Of a DNA stretch of 64,000 nt, positions 1 to 9,446 are shown piece by piece. The stretch is taken from the NCBI RefSeq assembly GCF_042675725.1, contig NZ_JBHTJN010000009.1, positions 62,001-126,000 of the forward strand, in the 5' to 3' direction. The DNA comes from Seminibacterium arietis (GTDB taxonomy: Bacteria; Pseudomonadota; Gammaproteobacteria; Enterobacterales; Pasteurellaceae). The notes beneath the pieces were generated by a model. The model saw only the letters and a program-made list of their open reading frames with translations, did no database searches and had not been told where the DNA came from. Position numbers and translations under genes: made by a program. Numbering within the stretch: position 1 is the first letter of the stretch; every line of letters starts with the position of its first letter.

Positions 1-141
1 ACCTTTCTTCCTATTTTCTGACAACATTCAATTTCGACATTATACCACTCAAAGCAAACGTTTGCGATTATTTTAACTGTCTATTATTTCTAGTTTGATT
101 ATCTTTAACGATATAGAACGAACAGCGATTAAATCGTTCAA

Positions 142-864
142 TTATTTCAGTAAATGTTTTCTCATTTTAATATTGATCATTTCCACTATAACAGAGAATA
201 CCATAGCAAAATAAATATACCCTTTAGGGATATGCATATCCATTCCTTCTCCCATTAAAGCAACCCCTACTAAAATTAAAAAAGATAATGCTAACACCTT
301 AAGAGTTGGATGACTTTCAACAAAATCTCCTATAGGTTTTGCTGCCAACATCATAATTAATACAGCAATAATAATAGCAATGACCATTACAGGAACATGA
401 CTTGCCATTCCCACAGCAGTAATGACAGAATCCAACGAAAATACAATATCAAGCAAACCTATTTGCACAAGGACGCTGACAAAACTTACTCTTTTCTTTT
501 CGATTTCTTTTCCATTTTCAGTAAACTCTGGTTGCATCGCATGATGAATTTCATGTGTACTTTTAGCGACTAAAAACAGCCCCCCTACTAATAAAATAAT
601 ATCACGACCAGATATTTCTTGATTAAAGACTGTGAACAGTGGCTCAGTTAACTTCATCATCCATGCCAATGAAATTAATAATAAAATTCGCATTACCATT
701 GCCAAGCTTAGCCCGATAATTATCCCTGGTTGACGTTGTGCGGTAGGCAAACGAGATACTAATATACTAATCAATATAATATTATCTATACCTAATACAA
801 TTTCCAAAGCGGTCAGCGTCAACAACGCCACCCACGCTTCAGGATTCATAATCCATTCAAACAT
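142..864 (-). CDS. TerC-family integral membrane protein (YgdQ-like)
   Basis: Protein of 240 residues with about seven hydrophobic segments. It carries the family's two acidic membrane motifs, E21 with GIDN (25-28) near the N-terminus and FSLDS (142-146) in the middle, which in the TerC/YgdQ family are thought to line a metal-ion path. The length fits E. coli YgdQ, so this is the short form without CBS or CorC domains. Members are linked to metal (probably manganese) export and metal stress, but the substrate here is unknown. It stands alone on the minus strand downstream of mutH. The family call is firm; the function is inferred. Confidence 0.85.
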   Translation of the reverse strand: MFEWIMNPEAWVALLTLTALEIVLGIDNIILISILVSRLPTAQRQPGIIIGLSLAMVMRILLLISLAWMMKLTEPLFTVFNQEISGRDIILLVGGLFLVAKSTHEIHHAMQPEFTENGKEIEKKRVSFVSVLVQIGLLDIVFSLDSVITAVGMASHVPVMVIAIIIAVLIMMLAAKPIGDFVESHPTLKVLALSFLILVGVALMGEGMDMHIPKGYIYFAMVFSVIVEMINIKMRKHLLK

Positions 865-931
865 AATTTATTTCCTATTAAATAACTGTAATGAAAATAT
901 TATCTAGTTATGTAGTAAATTAAAAGAGAAA

Positions 932-1597
932 TCAGCCATTTTGCATAAATTGTTGCAAAATTTCGCTGGTAAATTGCTTTCGCAAATAAAACCCCAAAGG
1001 CAATGTGTTGATAATTTGACCATTTTTATCAATTCCTTTTGTTAAAGAACGGCTATTTGCTCCTTTAGGACGCAATTGTAGCACTTCACCTAAGTGTGCA
1101 TTAATTTCCTCAATTTTACCTAACACAATGTAGTCCATTAATTCTTCCCAATCTAATCGCAAGCGTTGCTCTTGATCAGCACTTGGCTGCCATAATATTG
1201 GGCAACCGATTCTTCGTTCAGCTAAAGGAATTTGTCGCATACCCTCTACAGGAATCCAAAGCACTTTTGCTAATTTGTGTCTAACATGAGAATTTTCCCA
1301 AATAATACCACTATTTTGAGTAAGCGGAGCAAGACTGACAAATGTAGTTTCTAGAGGATAACCTTTTGAATTAATAGGAATCGTTTTTAGTTCTATTCCT
1401 AAATGATTGAAATCTTGTTCTGCCTTACTTCCCGCAGTAGCTCCTAATACTGTTTCAATCAACATTCCAACCCACCCCTTATCTCGTTTTAAGTTGGGAG
1501 GAATTGCGATATGCCATTGACTGGCTAATTCACTTAACGTCAGCCCTGCGATAGACTCAGCCCTTGCTAACAGTTCTTGTTCATTTTTAGGTCTCAT
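932..1597 (-). CDS. mutH: DNA mismatch repair endonuclease MutH
   Basis: Protein of 221 residues. MutH nicks the unmethylated strand at hemimethylated GATC sites once recruited by MutL, directing mismatch repair to the new strand. The catalytic D-x6-E-x-K signature is visible as D62, E69 and K71, with E48 and K108 at the places expected from E. coli MutH (a constant offset of eight residues). Length is normal for the family. The start codon overlaps the stop codon of ogt by four bases (ATGA at 1594-1597), so the two repair genes are probably translationally coupled. Confidence 0.96.
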   Translation of the reverse strand: MRPKNEQELLARAESIAGLTLSELASQWHIAIPPNLKRDKGWVGMLIETVLGATAGSKAEQDFNHLGIELKTIPINSKGYPLETTFVSLAPLTQNSGIIWENSHVRHKLAKVLWIPVEGMRQIPLAERRIGCPILWQPSADQEQRLRLDWEELMDYIVLGKIEEINAHLGEVLQLRPKGANSRSLTKGIDKNGQIINTLPLGFYLRKQFTSEILQQFMQNG

Positions 1598-2145
1598 AAA
1601 GTGCGGTTAAATTTTATATTTTTTAATGATTTAGGTTTAACAAATTCTACTCTTTTATCAAGGTAAAATATATGCTCAAGATCTAATAGTTGCCTTTTAA
1701 TAGTCAATCCACCGCCAAATCCCGTTAATGAGCAGTCCTTACCCAATACTCGATGACAAGGAATAATAATGCTAATAGGGTTTCTGCCTACCGCTCCACC
1801 CACTGCTTGAAATGCTTTAGGATACCCAATATCCACTGCTAATTTACTATAACTGAAACTCTGTCCATAAGGGATTTTCAATAATGCTTGCCAAACTCGG
1901 TGCTGAAAATTTGTCCCATAAGGATTCAATGGAACACCTGAAAAAGTTTCTTTCTCGCCATCAAAATAGCGTTTTAACATCGTTTTCACTTGTAAAAAGA
2001 GCGGTAATTCTTCCTTTAAAATCCAATTATCATTAAGTATAGTTTGTTCAGTTTCAAATTTTAGGTAGATCAATTTATTTCGCTGAGCCAACAGCAATAA
2101 TTTCCCCACTGGGGAATCCTCATAACAATAATAAATGTTCATCAT
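1594..2145 (-). CDS. ogt: Methylated-DNA--protein-cysteine S-methyltransferase
   Basis: Protein of 183 residues. It removes methyl groups from O6-methylguanine by suicide transfer to its own cysteine. The active-site motif IPCHRV is present with C130, followed by the conserved glycine-rich FGGGL segment. The C-terminal tail runs about 20 residues past the domain and is lysine-rich. It is the first gene of a two-gene unit with mutH, and its last codons carry an uptake sequence at 1599-1607. A two-methionine N-terminus leaves the exact start uncertain by one codon. Ogt is preferred over Ada because there is no N-terminal Ada domain. Confidence 0.94.
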   Translation of the reverse strand: MMNIYYCYEDSPVGKLLLLAQRNKLIYLKFETEQTILNDNWILKEELPLFLQVKTMLKRYFDGEKETFSGVPLNPYGTNFQHRVWQALLKIPYGQSFSYSKLAVDIGYPKAFQAVGGAVGRNPISIIIPCHRVLGKDCSLTGFGGGLTIKRQLLDLEHIFYLDKRVEFVKPKSLKNIKFNRTL

Positions 2146-2184
2146 CGTTGATTTTTTTATTTAAATTTAAATTTCTCTTAAACA

Positions 2185-2210
2185 CAAAAAAGCCTGCAAT
2201 TCGGCAGGCT
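2185..2210 (-). terminator. Intrinsic terminator of the ompP1-like gene
   Basis: A 7-bp GC-rich stem (AGCCTGC at 2191-2197 with GCAGGCT at 2204-2210) and 6-base loop is followed on the minus strand by a run of T. It lies just downstream of the porin stop codon and separates it from ogt. Confidence 0.85.
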
Positions 2211-2233
2211 TATAATACGTAATTTTTTAGTCG

Positions 2234-3760
2234 TTAGAAACTGTAATTCAGATTCAAACCATAAAGATTAGCTTTTGCTGTTGATTGGTAAGTGGCTTTA
2301 ATATTAGCAACACCACCAGCGAAAAATTGTTGTTCAATAAAGTTAACTTTCTTACCACGTAAGTGAGCAAACCCTGCATCAACAGATAAATTCGGAGTAA
2401 TCTTATAAGTTGCCCCTAAACTAAACCAAGTGCGGTCAGTATCTGGAATAGATGCACTTGGATGAGACTCAGCAGCGGCTTCGTCATAAGCAATACCTGC
2501 TCGTAATCTTAAATTATCATTAACATCATAACTTACCCCTAATCCTAAACGAGAGTTGTTGCGGTAGTTTTCGTTTTTACTAAATGCTTCTTTGCCATCA
2601 TCATATTTAGCATGTAATTTCTTGAAACGGTTCCATTGAGTATATTTATAGCTATAACTCACAGCAAACCGATCTGTTAACTGATGAAAACCCGAAATCT
2701 CCCAATAAGCAGGTAAATTCAAGGTTAAACCGCCACTACCAATAACAGCGATTCTATGATCTCTTATAAACTCTTCCGTTGTTTTTGTTGCAGAAGGGGC
2801 GTAGCTCAGTGCATTTCGATCCCTAAAGTCAATATCAACTTTAGAGTGATATGCTAAACCAACGCGATTTCTTTCATTAAATTCATAAACTAATCCTGCG
2901 TTCCAACCAAATCCCCATGCATTTTTATCTTCTAAGCGAGTTACTACATGCTCTTTACCTTGCACTTCTTTAGCTGTATTAATGACGAAGTGTGCGTTCT
3001 CAATTCCTTTTTTATATGATTCTAATTGAGCAACCAAGTCTTTTTTACGCTCAACTTCAGTAATCCGATCTAATAATTTAACTTTTTCTTCATACTCTTT
3101 TTCAAGTTTTGCTAATTGTTCATATCTTCCATCTCTACCAGCAATTTTTTTATCTTGTAATTTTAATACATCACTCAATATCCCGGCTGTACGTTCTACT
3201 TTTGCTCCTGCATATACTGCATTTAAACCTAACCCAAAACTTAATCCCTTGGTAACACGATAGGCTCCACTAATATTAAAATTTACCGTTCCCAATTCAG
3301 TTGTACCACCGAATACGCCAGCTGAATAATCTTTCTTATACTCACTTTTTAAACCGAAATTCACGTTCATGCCTGCACCTAATGCAAATCTATCATTAAT
3401 AGGTGCAACAAAATAGAGATTAGGCACCAATGCTCCAGGTACCACATTATTATTTGAGCCATCTACTTGCATTAGATTTGTGTCAGAGCCTACGCCCAGT
3501 TCAACCTTACCTTTCAAATGAATTCTTGAATCAACATAAATGCCACCAACAGAAAATTGCTTATTTTTAAACATGGTCATTAATGCTGGATTTGTCGCGA
3601 CTACTGAGGCGTTTTCTGCGATAGCTGCTTCCCCTGAGAAAGCTCGACCAAGACCAGAAGAAGACACTTCCGCTAATTGAAATGCTGCTGCACTTGCTCC
3701 TCCTGCTACAGAAAACAATGCCGAAGATAAAATTATTTTAGTAAAAATATTGACTTTCAT
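2234..3760 (-). CDS. ompP1: OmpP1/FadL-family outer membrane protein
   Basis: Protein of 508 residues with a signal peptide (residues 1-25, ending GASA/A) and the FadL-type N-terminus: an AFQLAE plug start and an NPAL motif at 57-60. The rest alternates as beta-strands and ends in aromatic NYSF, the usual insertion signal for the Bam complex. The family forms 14-stranded barrels that let long-chain fatty acids and other hydrophobic compounds through the outer membrane; in Haemophilus it is the surface antigen P1. The protein is longer than usual because residues of about 198-279 form a Lys/Glu-rich, probably helical insert. It sits upstream of ogt but has its own terminator. Confidence 0.92.
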   Translation of the reverse strand: MKVNIFTKIILSSALFSVAGGASAAAFQLAEVSSSGLGRAFSGEAAIAENASVVATNPALMTMFKNKQFSVGGIYVDSRIHLKGKVELGVGSDTNLMQVDGSNNNVVPGALVPNLYFVAPINDRFALGAGMNVNFGLKSEYKKDYSAGVFGGTTELGTVNFNISGAYRVTKGLSFGLGLNAVYAGAKVERTAGILSDVLKLQDKKIAGRDGRYEQLAKLEKEYEEKVKLLDRITEVERKKDLVAQLESYKKGIENAHFVINTAKEVQGKEHVVTRLEDKNAWGFGWNAGLVYEFNERNRVGLAYHSKVDIDFRDRNALSYAPSATKTTEEFIRDHRIAVIGSGGLTLNLPAYWEISGFHQLTDRFAVSYSYKYTQWNRFKKLHAKYDDGKEAFSKNENYRNNSRLGLGVSYDVNDNLRLRAGIAYDEAAAESHPSASIPDTDRTWFSLGATYKITPNLSVDAGFAHLRGKKVNFIEQQFFAGGVANIKATYQSTAKANLYGLNLNYSF

Positions 3761-3862
3761 TAGGATACCTTAATTGGGTTGTATAAAATTTATATAAAAA
3801 TAAAATCGGTGGGAATAGTAAAGAAAGTTACTACATAACACAATGAAATTTAAAAAATAAGT

Positions 3863-3887
3863 CAAGTGTTCGGACCAGCAACACTTG
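3863..3887 (-). terminator. Inverted repeat, probable terminator of the YidE-type gene
   Basis: Perfect 8-bp arms CAAGTGTT (3863-3870) and AACACTTG (3880-3887) flank a 9-base loop. On the minus strand the hairpin is followed after four bases by six T, about 100 bases past the transporter stop codon. It could instead be an operator for the ompP1-like gene, which starts about 100 bases further on. Confidence 0.5.
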
Positions 3888-3986
3888 GCTTTGTGATATT
3901 GACGCTACATAATATAAGATTATAAATAAAACTTTACACTATTAAAATATATTAATTACACTCAATTTCGTTCCTATCAATAATCA

Positions 3987-5645
3987 CTATAGAAATGACC
4001 AAAGCAAAATTGCAAGCAATTGTGGCGAAATAATCCGTAAAAACATGACTAGAGGATATACTGTCGCATAAGAAAGAGCTGCTGCACCACTATCTTCTTT
4101 AATCGCATTAGCAAAAGCTAGTGCTGGTGGGTCAGTCATTGATCCTGCTAACAAGCCACATAGCGTTAAGTAATTCAATTTCAAATATAATCTCGCTATC
4201 AACGCAACTAAAATTAACGGAATAAGAGTCATTAAAATTCCATACCCCATCCATTCTAAACCAGGACCATTGACAAGAGTATCCACAAAATGTCCACCTG
4301 ATTTAAGCCCCACTACAGATAAAAATAGCACAATCCCTATTTCTCGTAGTGCCAAGTTAGCACTTGGTGGCATAAACCAATAAAGTTTGCCAATGCTACC
4401 AACTCGAGCCAAAATTAAAGCTATCACCAAAGGACCACCTGCTAACCCTAATTTTAATGCAACAGGAAAACCTGGTACATAAAAAGGGATTGAGCCTAAC
4501 AGCACGCCTAATCCAATACCAATAAACACAGGTAACATTTGTACTTGCTGAAGCTTTTGTTGCACGTTCCCTAATAAAGCAATAGCATTTCCAATCACAT
4601 CCTCATGCCCAACAATGTGTAATACGTCACCAAACTGCAAAACAGTATTACCAGTTGGAACAAGCTCTACTCCAGCACGATTTATCCGAGAAATTACTAC
4701 GCCATATTTTTGGTGAATGCCAAGTGACTTAATACGTTTACCTAATACTTTTTCATTTGTTACAACTATTCGTTCAGAATGCAAATTACCAGTAAAAGTG
4801 GATTTTGGTAAATTCATTTCTTCACCAATTATAATTTTCATTTTCCTAACCGCACTTAGCTCACCTACTAAGTGCAATAAATCATTAAGCTGAATGATAG
4901 TATCCGCTTGTGGTACAACAACGTCATCTTCTCGACGTAATCGAGAACAAACTATCTCCTCATTATCGAAACCTGGAATATCAATTAAACGCAGTCCTTC
5001 TAAATTTTGATTAGTGACTTTAACATCCATTGAATATAGCGTTTCTTTATCTTGACCACTTTCCTTTTGAAAATTACGAGCTTCTTGATCTACTTTTATC
5101 TTAAAAAATAACCGCACTAGCCACATAACTAACAAAATACCGCAAATCCCAAAAGGGTATGCTACTGCATATGCCATACCCATATTACTAGTCGTATGTG
5201 ACATACCTAATTCTGATAGTATCTGTTGACCTGCACCTAAAGCTGGTGTGTTAGTCACTGCACCTGAGTAAATACCGAGTATAATATCTAATGGAATTCC
5301 AGAAGTTTTATATAATACAACAACCGTTAATGCCCCTATAAAGACAATTAGCACAGCTAGCCCATTCAATTTTAATCCAGACTCTCTCAAAGATGAGAAA
5401 AAACCTGGACCGACTTGAATACCGATAGTATAAACAAATAAAATAAGCCCAAATTCCTGAATAAAATGTAGTGTATGCGAGTCAAGCTGTACGCTGTTTT
5501 GTTGCATAAAGTGAGCTACAATAATTCCACCGAATAGTACTCCACCAACACCAAGCCCCACACCACGCACTTTCCAATGACCAATCCACAGACCAATGAT
5601 AGCTACAATGGCCAAAATTCCAATAGTAATTGCAATATCACTCAT
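3987..5645 (-). CDS. yidE: YidE/YbjL-duplication family transporter
   Basis: Protein of 552 residues. Two blocks of about five membrane helices each (roughly 1-185 and 370-552) flank a cytoplasmic region of about 200-365 containing two TrkA-C (RCK_C) domains. This is the layout of the aspartate:alanine exchanger (AspT) superfamily and of E. coli YidE and H. influenzae HI0035. The repeated halves each hold a glycine/proline-rich segment (TNTPALGAGQ and MTDPPALAFA). The substrate is unknown for YidE; organic-anion exchange is an inference from AspT. It is transcribed away from the ABC protein gene at 5839. Confidence 0.88.
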   Translation of the reverse strand: MSDIAITIGILAIVAIIGLWIGHWKVRGVGLGVGGVLFGGIIVAHFMQQNSVQLDSHTLHFIQEFGLILFVYTIGIQVGPGFFSSLRESGLKLNGLAVLIVFIGALTVVVLYKTSGIPLDIILGIYSGAVTNTPALGAGQQILSELGMSHTTSNMGMAYAVAYPFGICGILLVMWLVRLFFKIKVDQEARNFQKESGQDKETLYSMDVKVTNQNLEGLRLIDIPGFDNEEIVCSRLRREDDVVVPQADTIIQLNDLLHLVGELSAVRKMKIIIGEEMNLPKSTFTGNLHSERIVVTNEKVLGKRIKSLGIHQKYGVVISRINRAGVELVPTGNTVLQFGDVLHIVGHEDVIGNAIALLGNVQQKLQQVQMLPVFIGIGLGVLLGSIPFYVPGFPVALKLGLAGGPLVIALILARVGSIGKLYWFMPPSANLALREIGIVLFLSVVGLKSGGHFVDTLVNGPGLEWMGYGILMTLIPLILVALIARLYLKLNYLTLCGLLAGSMTDPPALAFANAIKEDSGAAALSYATVYPLVMFLRIISPQLLAILLWSFL

Positions 5646-5838
5646 AATTGTTTTTCCATAAAAAATTCTCTACTTTTAATTATACCGTCCTAAAAATAAA
5701 AAAAATTAACTAAAAACAAAAAGTTGAATATAGATCACATTTTTCTTGATTAATCAGGGATTTTTTTTAACAATATTTGAACAAGATTATTAAATAGTAC
5801 TACTCAGCAGATAATCTGCTTAATTTGGAATAATAAAA

Positions 5839-7626
5839 ATGAATTGGTTTGAAGAATTACTTGCCTCTCTTTCATGGATTTTTACTAGTTTGCTTATTGC
5901 AAGCGTGGCGTTTTCTCTTCTTGTATATATTTTAGCAAGAACAACTCGTTGGGGGCATCAATTTTGGCTGTTAGCACAAGATTACATTTCACCTAAACAT
6001 AGCATTAAACCTTTGTGTTATTTTTGGGCAATCGTATTGCTTGATTTAGTATCTGTCCGTTTAGACATTTTATTAACTAACTGGCATAGAGCATTGTACA
6101 ATGCCTTGCAAGAAATGAATGCAACGCATTTTTGGCAACAAATGATCGTTTTTGCTGTTGTTGCAAGTATTCATATTTGTAATGTTCTACTCACTTATTA
6201 TGTAACTAAGCGGTGTGAAATCCGTTGGCGAACTTGGCTTAATAAACGCATGCTAGATAAATGGACTGCAAACCAAGCTTACTATAAAACACAGTATACA
6301 GCTAACCAACTGGATAACCCTGATCAACGAATTCAGCAAGATATTAATTCTTATGTATCTAATTCGCTAAACTTTGCAACAGGAATGATTTCATCGACGG
6401 TATCTTTAGTCGCCTTTACTGGTATTCTGTGGAATTTATCAGGACCGATGAATATTATGGGCATTGAAATCCCACATATGATGGTATTTCTCGTCTTTAT
6501 TTATGTATTAATAACCAGCTTAATTGCATTTAAAATAGGTAAGCCTTTGATTTCTCTTAATTTTGCTAATGAACGACTCAATGCAAACTACCGTTACTCA
6601 TTAATTCGTCTAAAAGAATATGCAGAGAGTATTGCATTCTACTGCGGTGAAAAAATAGAAAAAAATCTATTATTAAAGCAATTTGATAAAGTCATAAAAA
6701 ATATTTGGCAAATGGTGTACCGCACTTTGAAATTATCAGGGTTTAATCTTGGTGTAAGTCAAATTTCAATAATTTTCCCTTATTTAATTCAAGCTGGACG
6801 GTTTTTTAGTGGTCAAATTAAGTTAGGCGATTTAATCCAAACAGCTTCTGCGTTTGGAAGAGTGCAATCTTCTCTATCTTACTATCGTAATTCATACGAC
6901 GATTTTGCTGGTTATCGTGCAGTGTTAGATCGTTTAACTGGTTTTCATACTGCTATTAACACTGTTAATGAACCTTCAAAAATACAGATGCAAGATCATG
7001 AAGATAAAGTAGAATTCAGCCAATTAGATGTAAACACTCCTAATGGTAAAAATTTGATTAAGGATTTAAATCTTAGTCTAGTTAAAGGTAGTCGACTATT
7101 AATACAAGGTCCTTCTGGGATCGGAAAAACTACATTGTTGAGGACTGTTGCTGGATTATGGTCTTACTCAGAGGGTATCGTAACTCGCCCGCAAAATTCT
7201 TTGTTTCTCTCACAAAAGCCCTATCTTCCACAGGGGCGTTTAGTTGATGCTATTTACTATCCGCAATCAGTACCTGAAAACGAAGATTTAACTGTAACAA
7301 AAGACATTATTAGAAAAGTTAACTTAGGTCATTTAGTAGATAAATTAGAGCAAGAAAATGATTGGACAGCACAACTTTCTTTGGGGGAACAACAGCGTTT
7401 GGCATTTGCTCGTTTATTAATATCTAGACCTACTGCGGCTTTTTTAGATGAAGCAACCTCAAGTATGGATGAAGGGTTAGAAGATGCAATGTATCGTTTG
7501 TTGGAAAGCGAATTACCAGAAATGACAATTATTAGCGTAGGACATCGTTCCACTCTACTTCAGCATCATAATCAATATTTACAAATTAAGTCCGATCAAA
7601 GTTGGGAATTAGTAAAAGCAGCATAG
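5839..7626 (+). CDS. SbmA/BacA-YddA type ABC transporter, fused permease and ATPase
   Basis: Protein of 595 residues with an N-terminal six-helix SbmA/BacA-like membrane domain (about 1-340) fused to an ABC ATPase (about 390-590). The ATPase shows Walker A GPSGIGKT (424-431), signature LSLGEQQ (513-519) and Walker B with FLDEA (536-540). It matches the H. influenzae HI0036 and E. coli YddA type. Relatives take up peptides such as microcins and bleomycin, or vitamin B12 in actinobacteria; the substrate here cannot be read from sequence. It is monocistronic and ends in a strong bidirectional terminator. An AT-rich upstream segment holds only a weak CRP half-site. Confidence 0.88.
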   Translation: MNWFEELLASLSWIFTSLLIASVAFSLLVYILARTTRWGHQFWLLAQDYISPKHSIKPLCYFWAIVLLDLVSVRLDILLTNWHRALYNALQEMNATHFWQQMIVFAVVASIHICNVLLTYYVTKRCEIRWRTWLNKRMLDKWTANQAYYKTQYTANQLDNPDQRIQQDINSYVSNSLNFATGMISSTVSLVAFTGILWNLSGPMNIMGIEIPHMMVFLVFIYVLITSLIAFKIGKPLISLNFANERLNANYRYSLIRLKEYAESIAFYCGEKIEKNLLLKQFDKVIKNIWQMVYRTLKLSGFNLGVSQISIIFPYLIQAGRFFSGQIKLGDLIQTASAFGRVQSSLSYYRNSYDDFAGYRAVLDRLTGFHTAINTVNEPSKIQMQDHEDKVEFSQLDVNTPNGKNLIKDLNLSLVKGSRLLIQGPSGIGKTTLLRTVAGLWSYSEGIVTRPQNSLFLSQKPYLPQGRLVDAIYYPQSVPENEDLTVTKDIIRKVNLGHLVDKLEQENDWTAQLSLGEQQRLAFARLLISRPTAAFLDEATSSMDEGLEDAMYRLLESELPEMTIISVGHRSTLLQHHNQYLQIKSDQSWELVKAA

Positions 7627-7634
7627 TGAAACAA

Positions 7635-7673
7635 AAAGAGCGGTCAAAATTTTAAAAAAATTGACCGCTCTTT
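7635..7673. terminator. Bidirectional terminator between the ABC gene and ilvC
   Basis: A perfect 13-bp stem (7635-7647 with 7661-7673), core AGCGGTC, with an A/T-rich loop. Flanking A and T runs let it work for both convergent genes. The core resembles an uptake sequence but matches neither the AAGTGCGGT nor the ACAAGCGGT dialect exactly. Confidence 0.9.
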
Positions 7674-7695
7674 GCTGATTGGTGATTAAATTCAA

Positions 7696-9177
7696 TTAAC
7701 CTTGAGATGAAATACGTTTCATGTCTGTCATATAGCCACGCAATTCTTGTCCTACAAGTTCAATAGGATGATTACGAATAGCATCATTTACCTCACGTAA
7801 TACAATGTTATCAATTTCTATTACTGGGGTTGGTTCACCTAAGTCACCAACTCGAAGACTTGGAATAATTTCTTTAGCTAAAATCGGAGCCGCTACATTG
7901 GCAAATAAATAGTTACCGTACTCAGCTGTGTCAGAAATCACTACATTCATTTCATATAAGCGTTTACGTGCAATAGTATTTGCGATTAATGGTAGCTCAT
8001 GTAACGATTCATAGTATGCTGATTCCTCATAAATACCACTAGCAACCATAGTATCGAAAGCTAATTCAACGCCTGCTTTTACCATAGCAATCATTAGCAC
8101 ACCGTTGTCAAAATATTCCTGTTCAGTGATTTTAATGCCATCGCCTTTAGGTGCATTTTCAAAAGCTGTTTTCCCTGTTGTCTCACGCCAAGTTAATAGA
8201 TTTACATCATCATTTCCCCAGTCTTCTATCATAATACGTGAAAACTCACCACTAATAATATCATCCATATGTTTTTTAAATAAGAAATCTAATTTTTCTT
8301 TAATTTGTTCAGAGAGTTCAAAAGCACGTAACTTTGCACTATTAGACAGACGATCCATCATCAATGTAATACCACCTTGTTTCAATGCTTCAGTTATCAC
8401 TTCCCAACCATATTGTACTAATTTGGCTGCATACGCAGGTTCTTTACCCTCCGCAACTAATTTATCGTAACAAACGATCGAACCTGCTTGTAACATTCCA
8501 CAAAGAATCGTCTGTTCTCCCATTAAATCAGATTTCACTTCAGCGACGAAAGAAGACTCCAAGACACCTGCACGATGTCCTCCTGTTGCGGCTGCCCATG
8601 CTTTTGCGATAGCTAACCCTTCGCCTTTTGGATCATTTTCAGGGTGAACAGCGATTAGGGTTGGCACGCCGAAACCACGTTTATATTCTTCTCTTACTTC
8701 TGTTCCTGGACATTTTGGGGCAACCATTACGACTGTAATATCTTTACGAATTTGTTCTCCCACCTCAACAATATTCAATCCGTGGGAATAACCTAATGCT
8801 GCACCTTGTTTCATCAGCCCCATCACATCAGCGATCACTTTGGAATGCTGTTTATCGGGAGTCAAATTAATCACTAAATCTGCCACTGGAATCAATTCTT
8901 GGTAAGTTCCAACACTAAATCCATTTTCGCTAGCACGCTTAAATGAGGCTCGTTTTTCAGAAATTGCTTCTGAACGCAGTGCATAGCTAATATCTAGACC
9001 AGAATCTCGCATATTTAGCCCTTGATTCAGCCCCTGAGCACCACATCCTATAATCACAATTTTTTTACCTTTCAAAAAATTCGCTTCATCAGCAAATTCA
9101 TTACGATCCATAAAGCGACAATGCCCTAACTGTTCAAGCTGTTGACGTAAATTTAATGTATTAAAATAATTAGCCAT
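7696..9177 (-). CDS. ilvC: Ketol-acid reductoisomerase (NADP+), long class II form
   Basis: Second enzyme of isoleucine/valine synthesis: isomerises and reduces acetolactate or acetohydroxybutyrate to the dihydroxy acids with NADPH and Mg2+. The 493-residue product has the Rossmann motif GCGAQG (44-49) and the duplicated C-terminal knotted domain typical of the roughly 490-residue proteobacterial form. I set the start at 9177 because GAGGG lies about ten bases upstream and the next residues (MANYFNTLNL) match the family's N-terminus; the frame stays open for 15 more codons upstream. A probable IlvY operator lies about 110 bases upstream. Confidence 0.97.
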   Translation of the reverse strand: MANYFNTLNLRQQLEQLGHCRFMDRNEFADEANFLKGKKIVIIGCGAQGLNQGLNMRDSGLDISYALRSEAISEKRASFKRASENGFSVGTYQELIPVADLVINLTPDKQHSKVIADVMGLMKQGAALGYSHGLNIVEVGEQIRKDITVVMVAPKCPGTEVREEYKRGFGVPTLIAVHPENDPKGEGLAIAKAWAAATGGHRAGVLESSFVAEVKSDLMGEQTILCGMLQAGSIVCYDKLVAEGKEPAYAAKLVQYGWEVITEALKQGGITLMMDRLSNSAKLRAFELSEQIKEKLDFLFKKHMDDIISGEFSRIMIEDWGNDDVNLLTWRETTGKTAFENAPKGDGIKITEQEYFDNGVLMIAMVKAGVELAFDTMVASGIYEESAYYESLHELPLIANTIARKRLYEMNVVISDTAEYGNYLFANVAAPILAKEIIPSLRVGDLGEPTPVIEIDNIVLREVNDAIRNHPIELVGQELRGYMTDMKRISSQG

Positions 9178-9286
9178 TTTTTTAACCCTCTTTATATAAA
9201 AACTATTTTGTTGTATCTGCATTTACTCTAAATTCAATTATACGCCATTTCAATATTGCGTAAATTGATATTATTGGTAATTAATA

Positions 9287-9301
9287 TTGCAATAAATGCA
9301 A
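9287..9301. promoter_or_regulatory. Candidate IlvY operator upstream of ilvC
   Basis: A perfect palindrome with 5-bp arms, TTGCA-N5-TGCAA, of LysR-regulator type. A half-match (ATTGCG) lies about 30 bases closer to ilvC. In E. coli IlvY activates ilvC from tandem operators between the divergent genes. The assignment here is inferred from position and symmetry. Confidence 0.5.
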
Positions 9302-9339
9302 TGATATAAAAAATAAATCTCTTGAATATTTTAACAAAT

Positions 9340-9353
9340 TTGATCTCCAACAA
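9340..9353 (+). promoter_or_regulatory. Candidate FNR box for the sulfoxide-respiration operon
   Basis: The sequence TTGATCTCCAACAA differs from TTGAT-N4-ATCAA at one position. A possible -10 hexamer TAAAAT lies at 9377-9382, predicting a transcript start near 9388. That would put the box centre at about -41.5, the class II activation position. This fits an anaerobic respiratory operon. Confidence 0.5.
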
Positions 9354-9446
9354 AGATTTTTATCATATTAAAATGTTAAAATGAAAAAATTTGTAGAATA
9401 TATTTGTTCACGTTAATAAGTTACTTTATTTTCTTTTGGGGGAAAA

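Noticed and set aside
5724..5739. CRP site before the SbmA/YddA-type gene
   Set aside because: Only the TCACA half matches; the left half (TTGAA) has too many mismatches.
8105..8470. Open frame of 121 codons on the plus strand inside ilvC
   Set aside because: It is antisense to a well-conserved gene and resembles no known family; composition follows the complementary codons.
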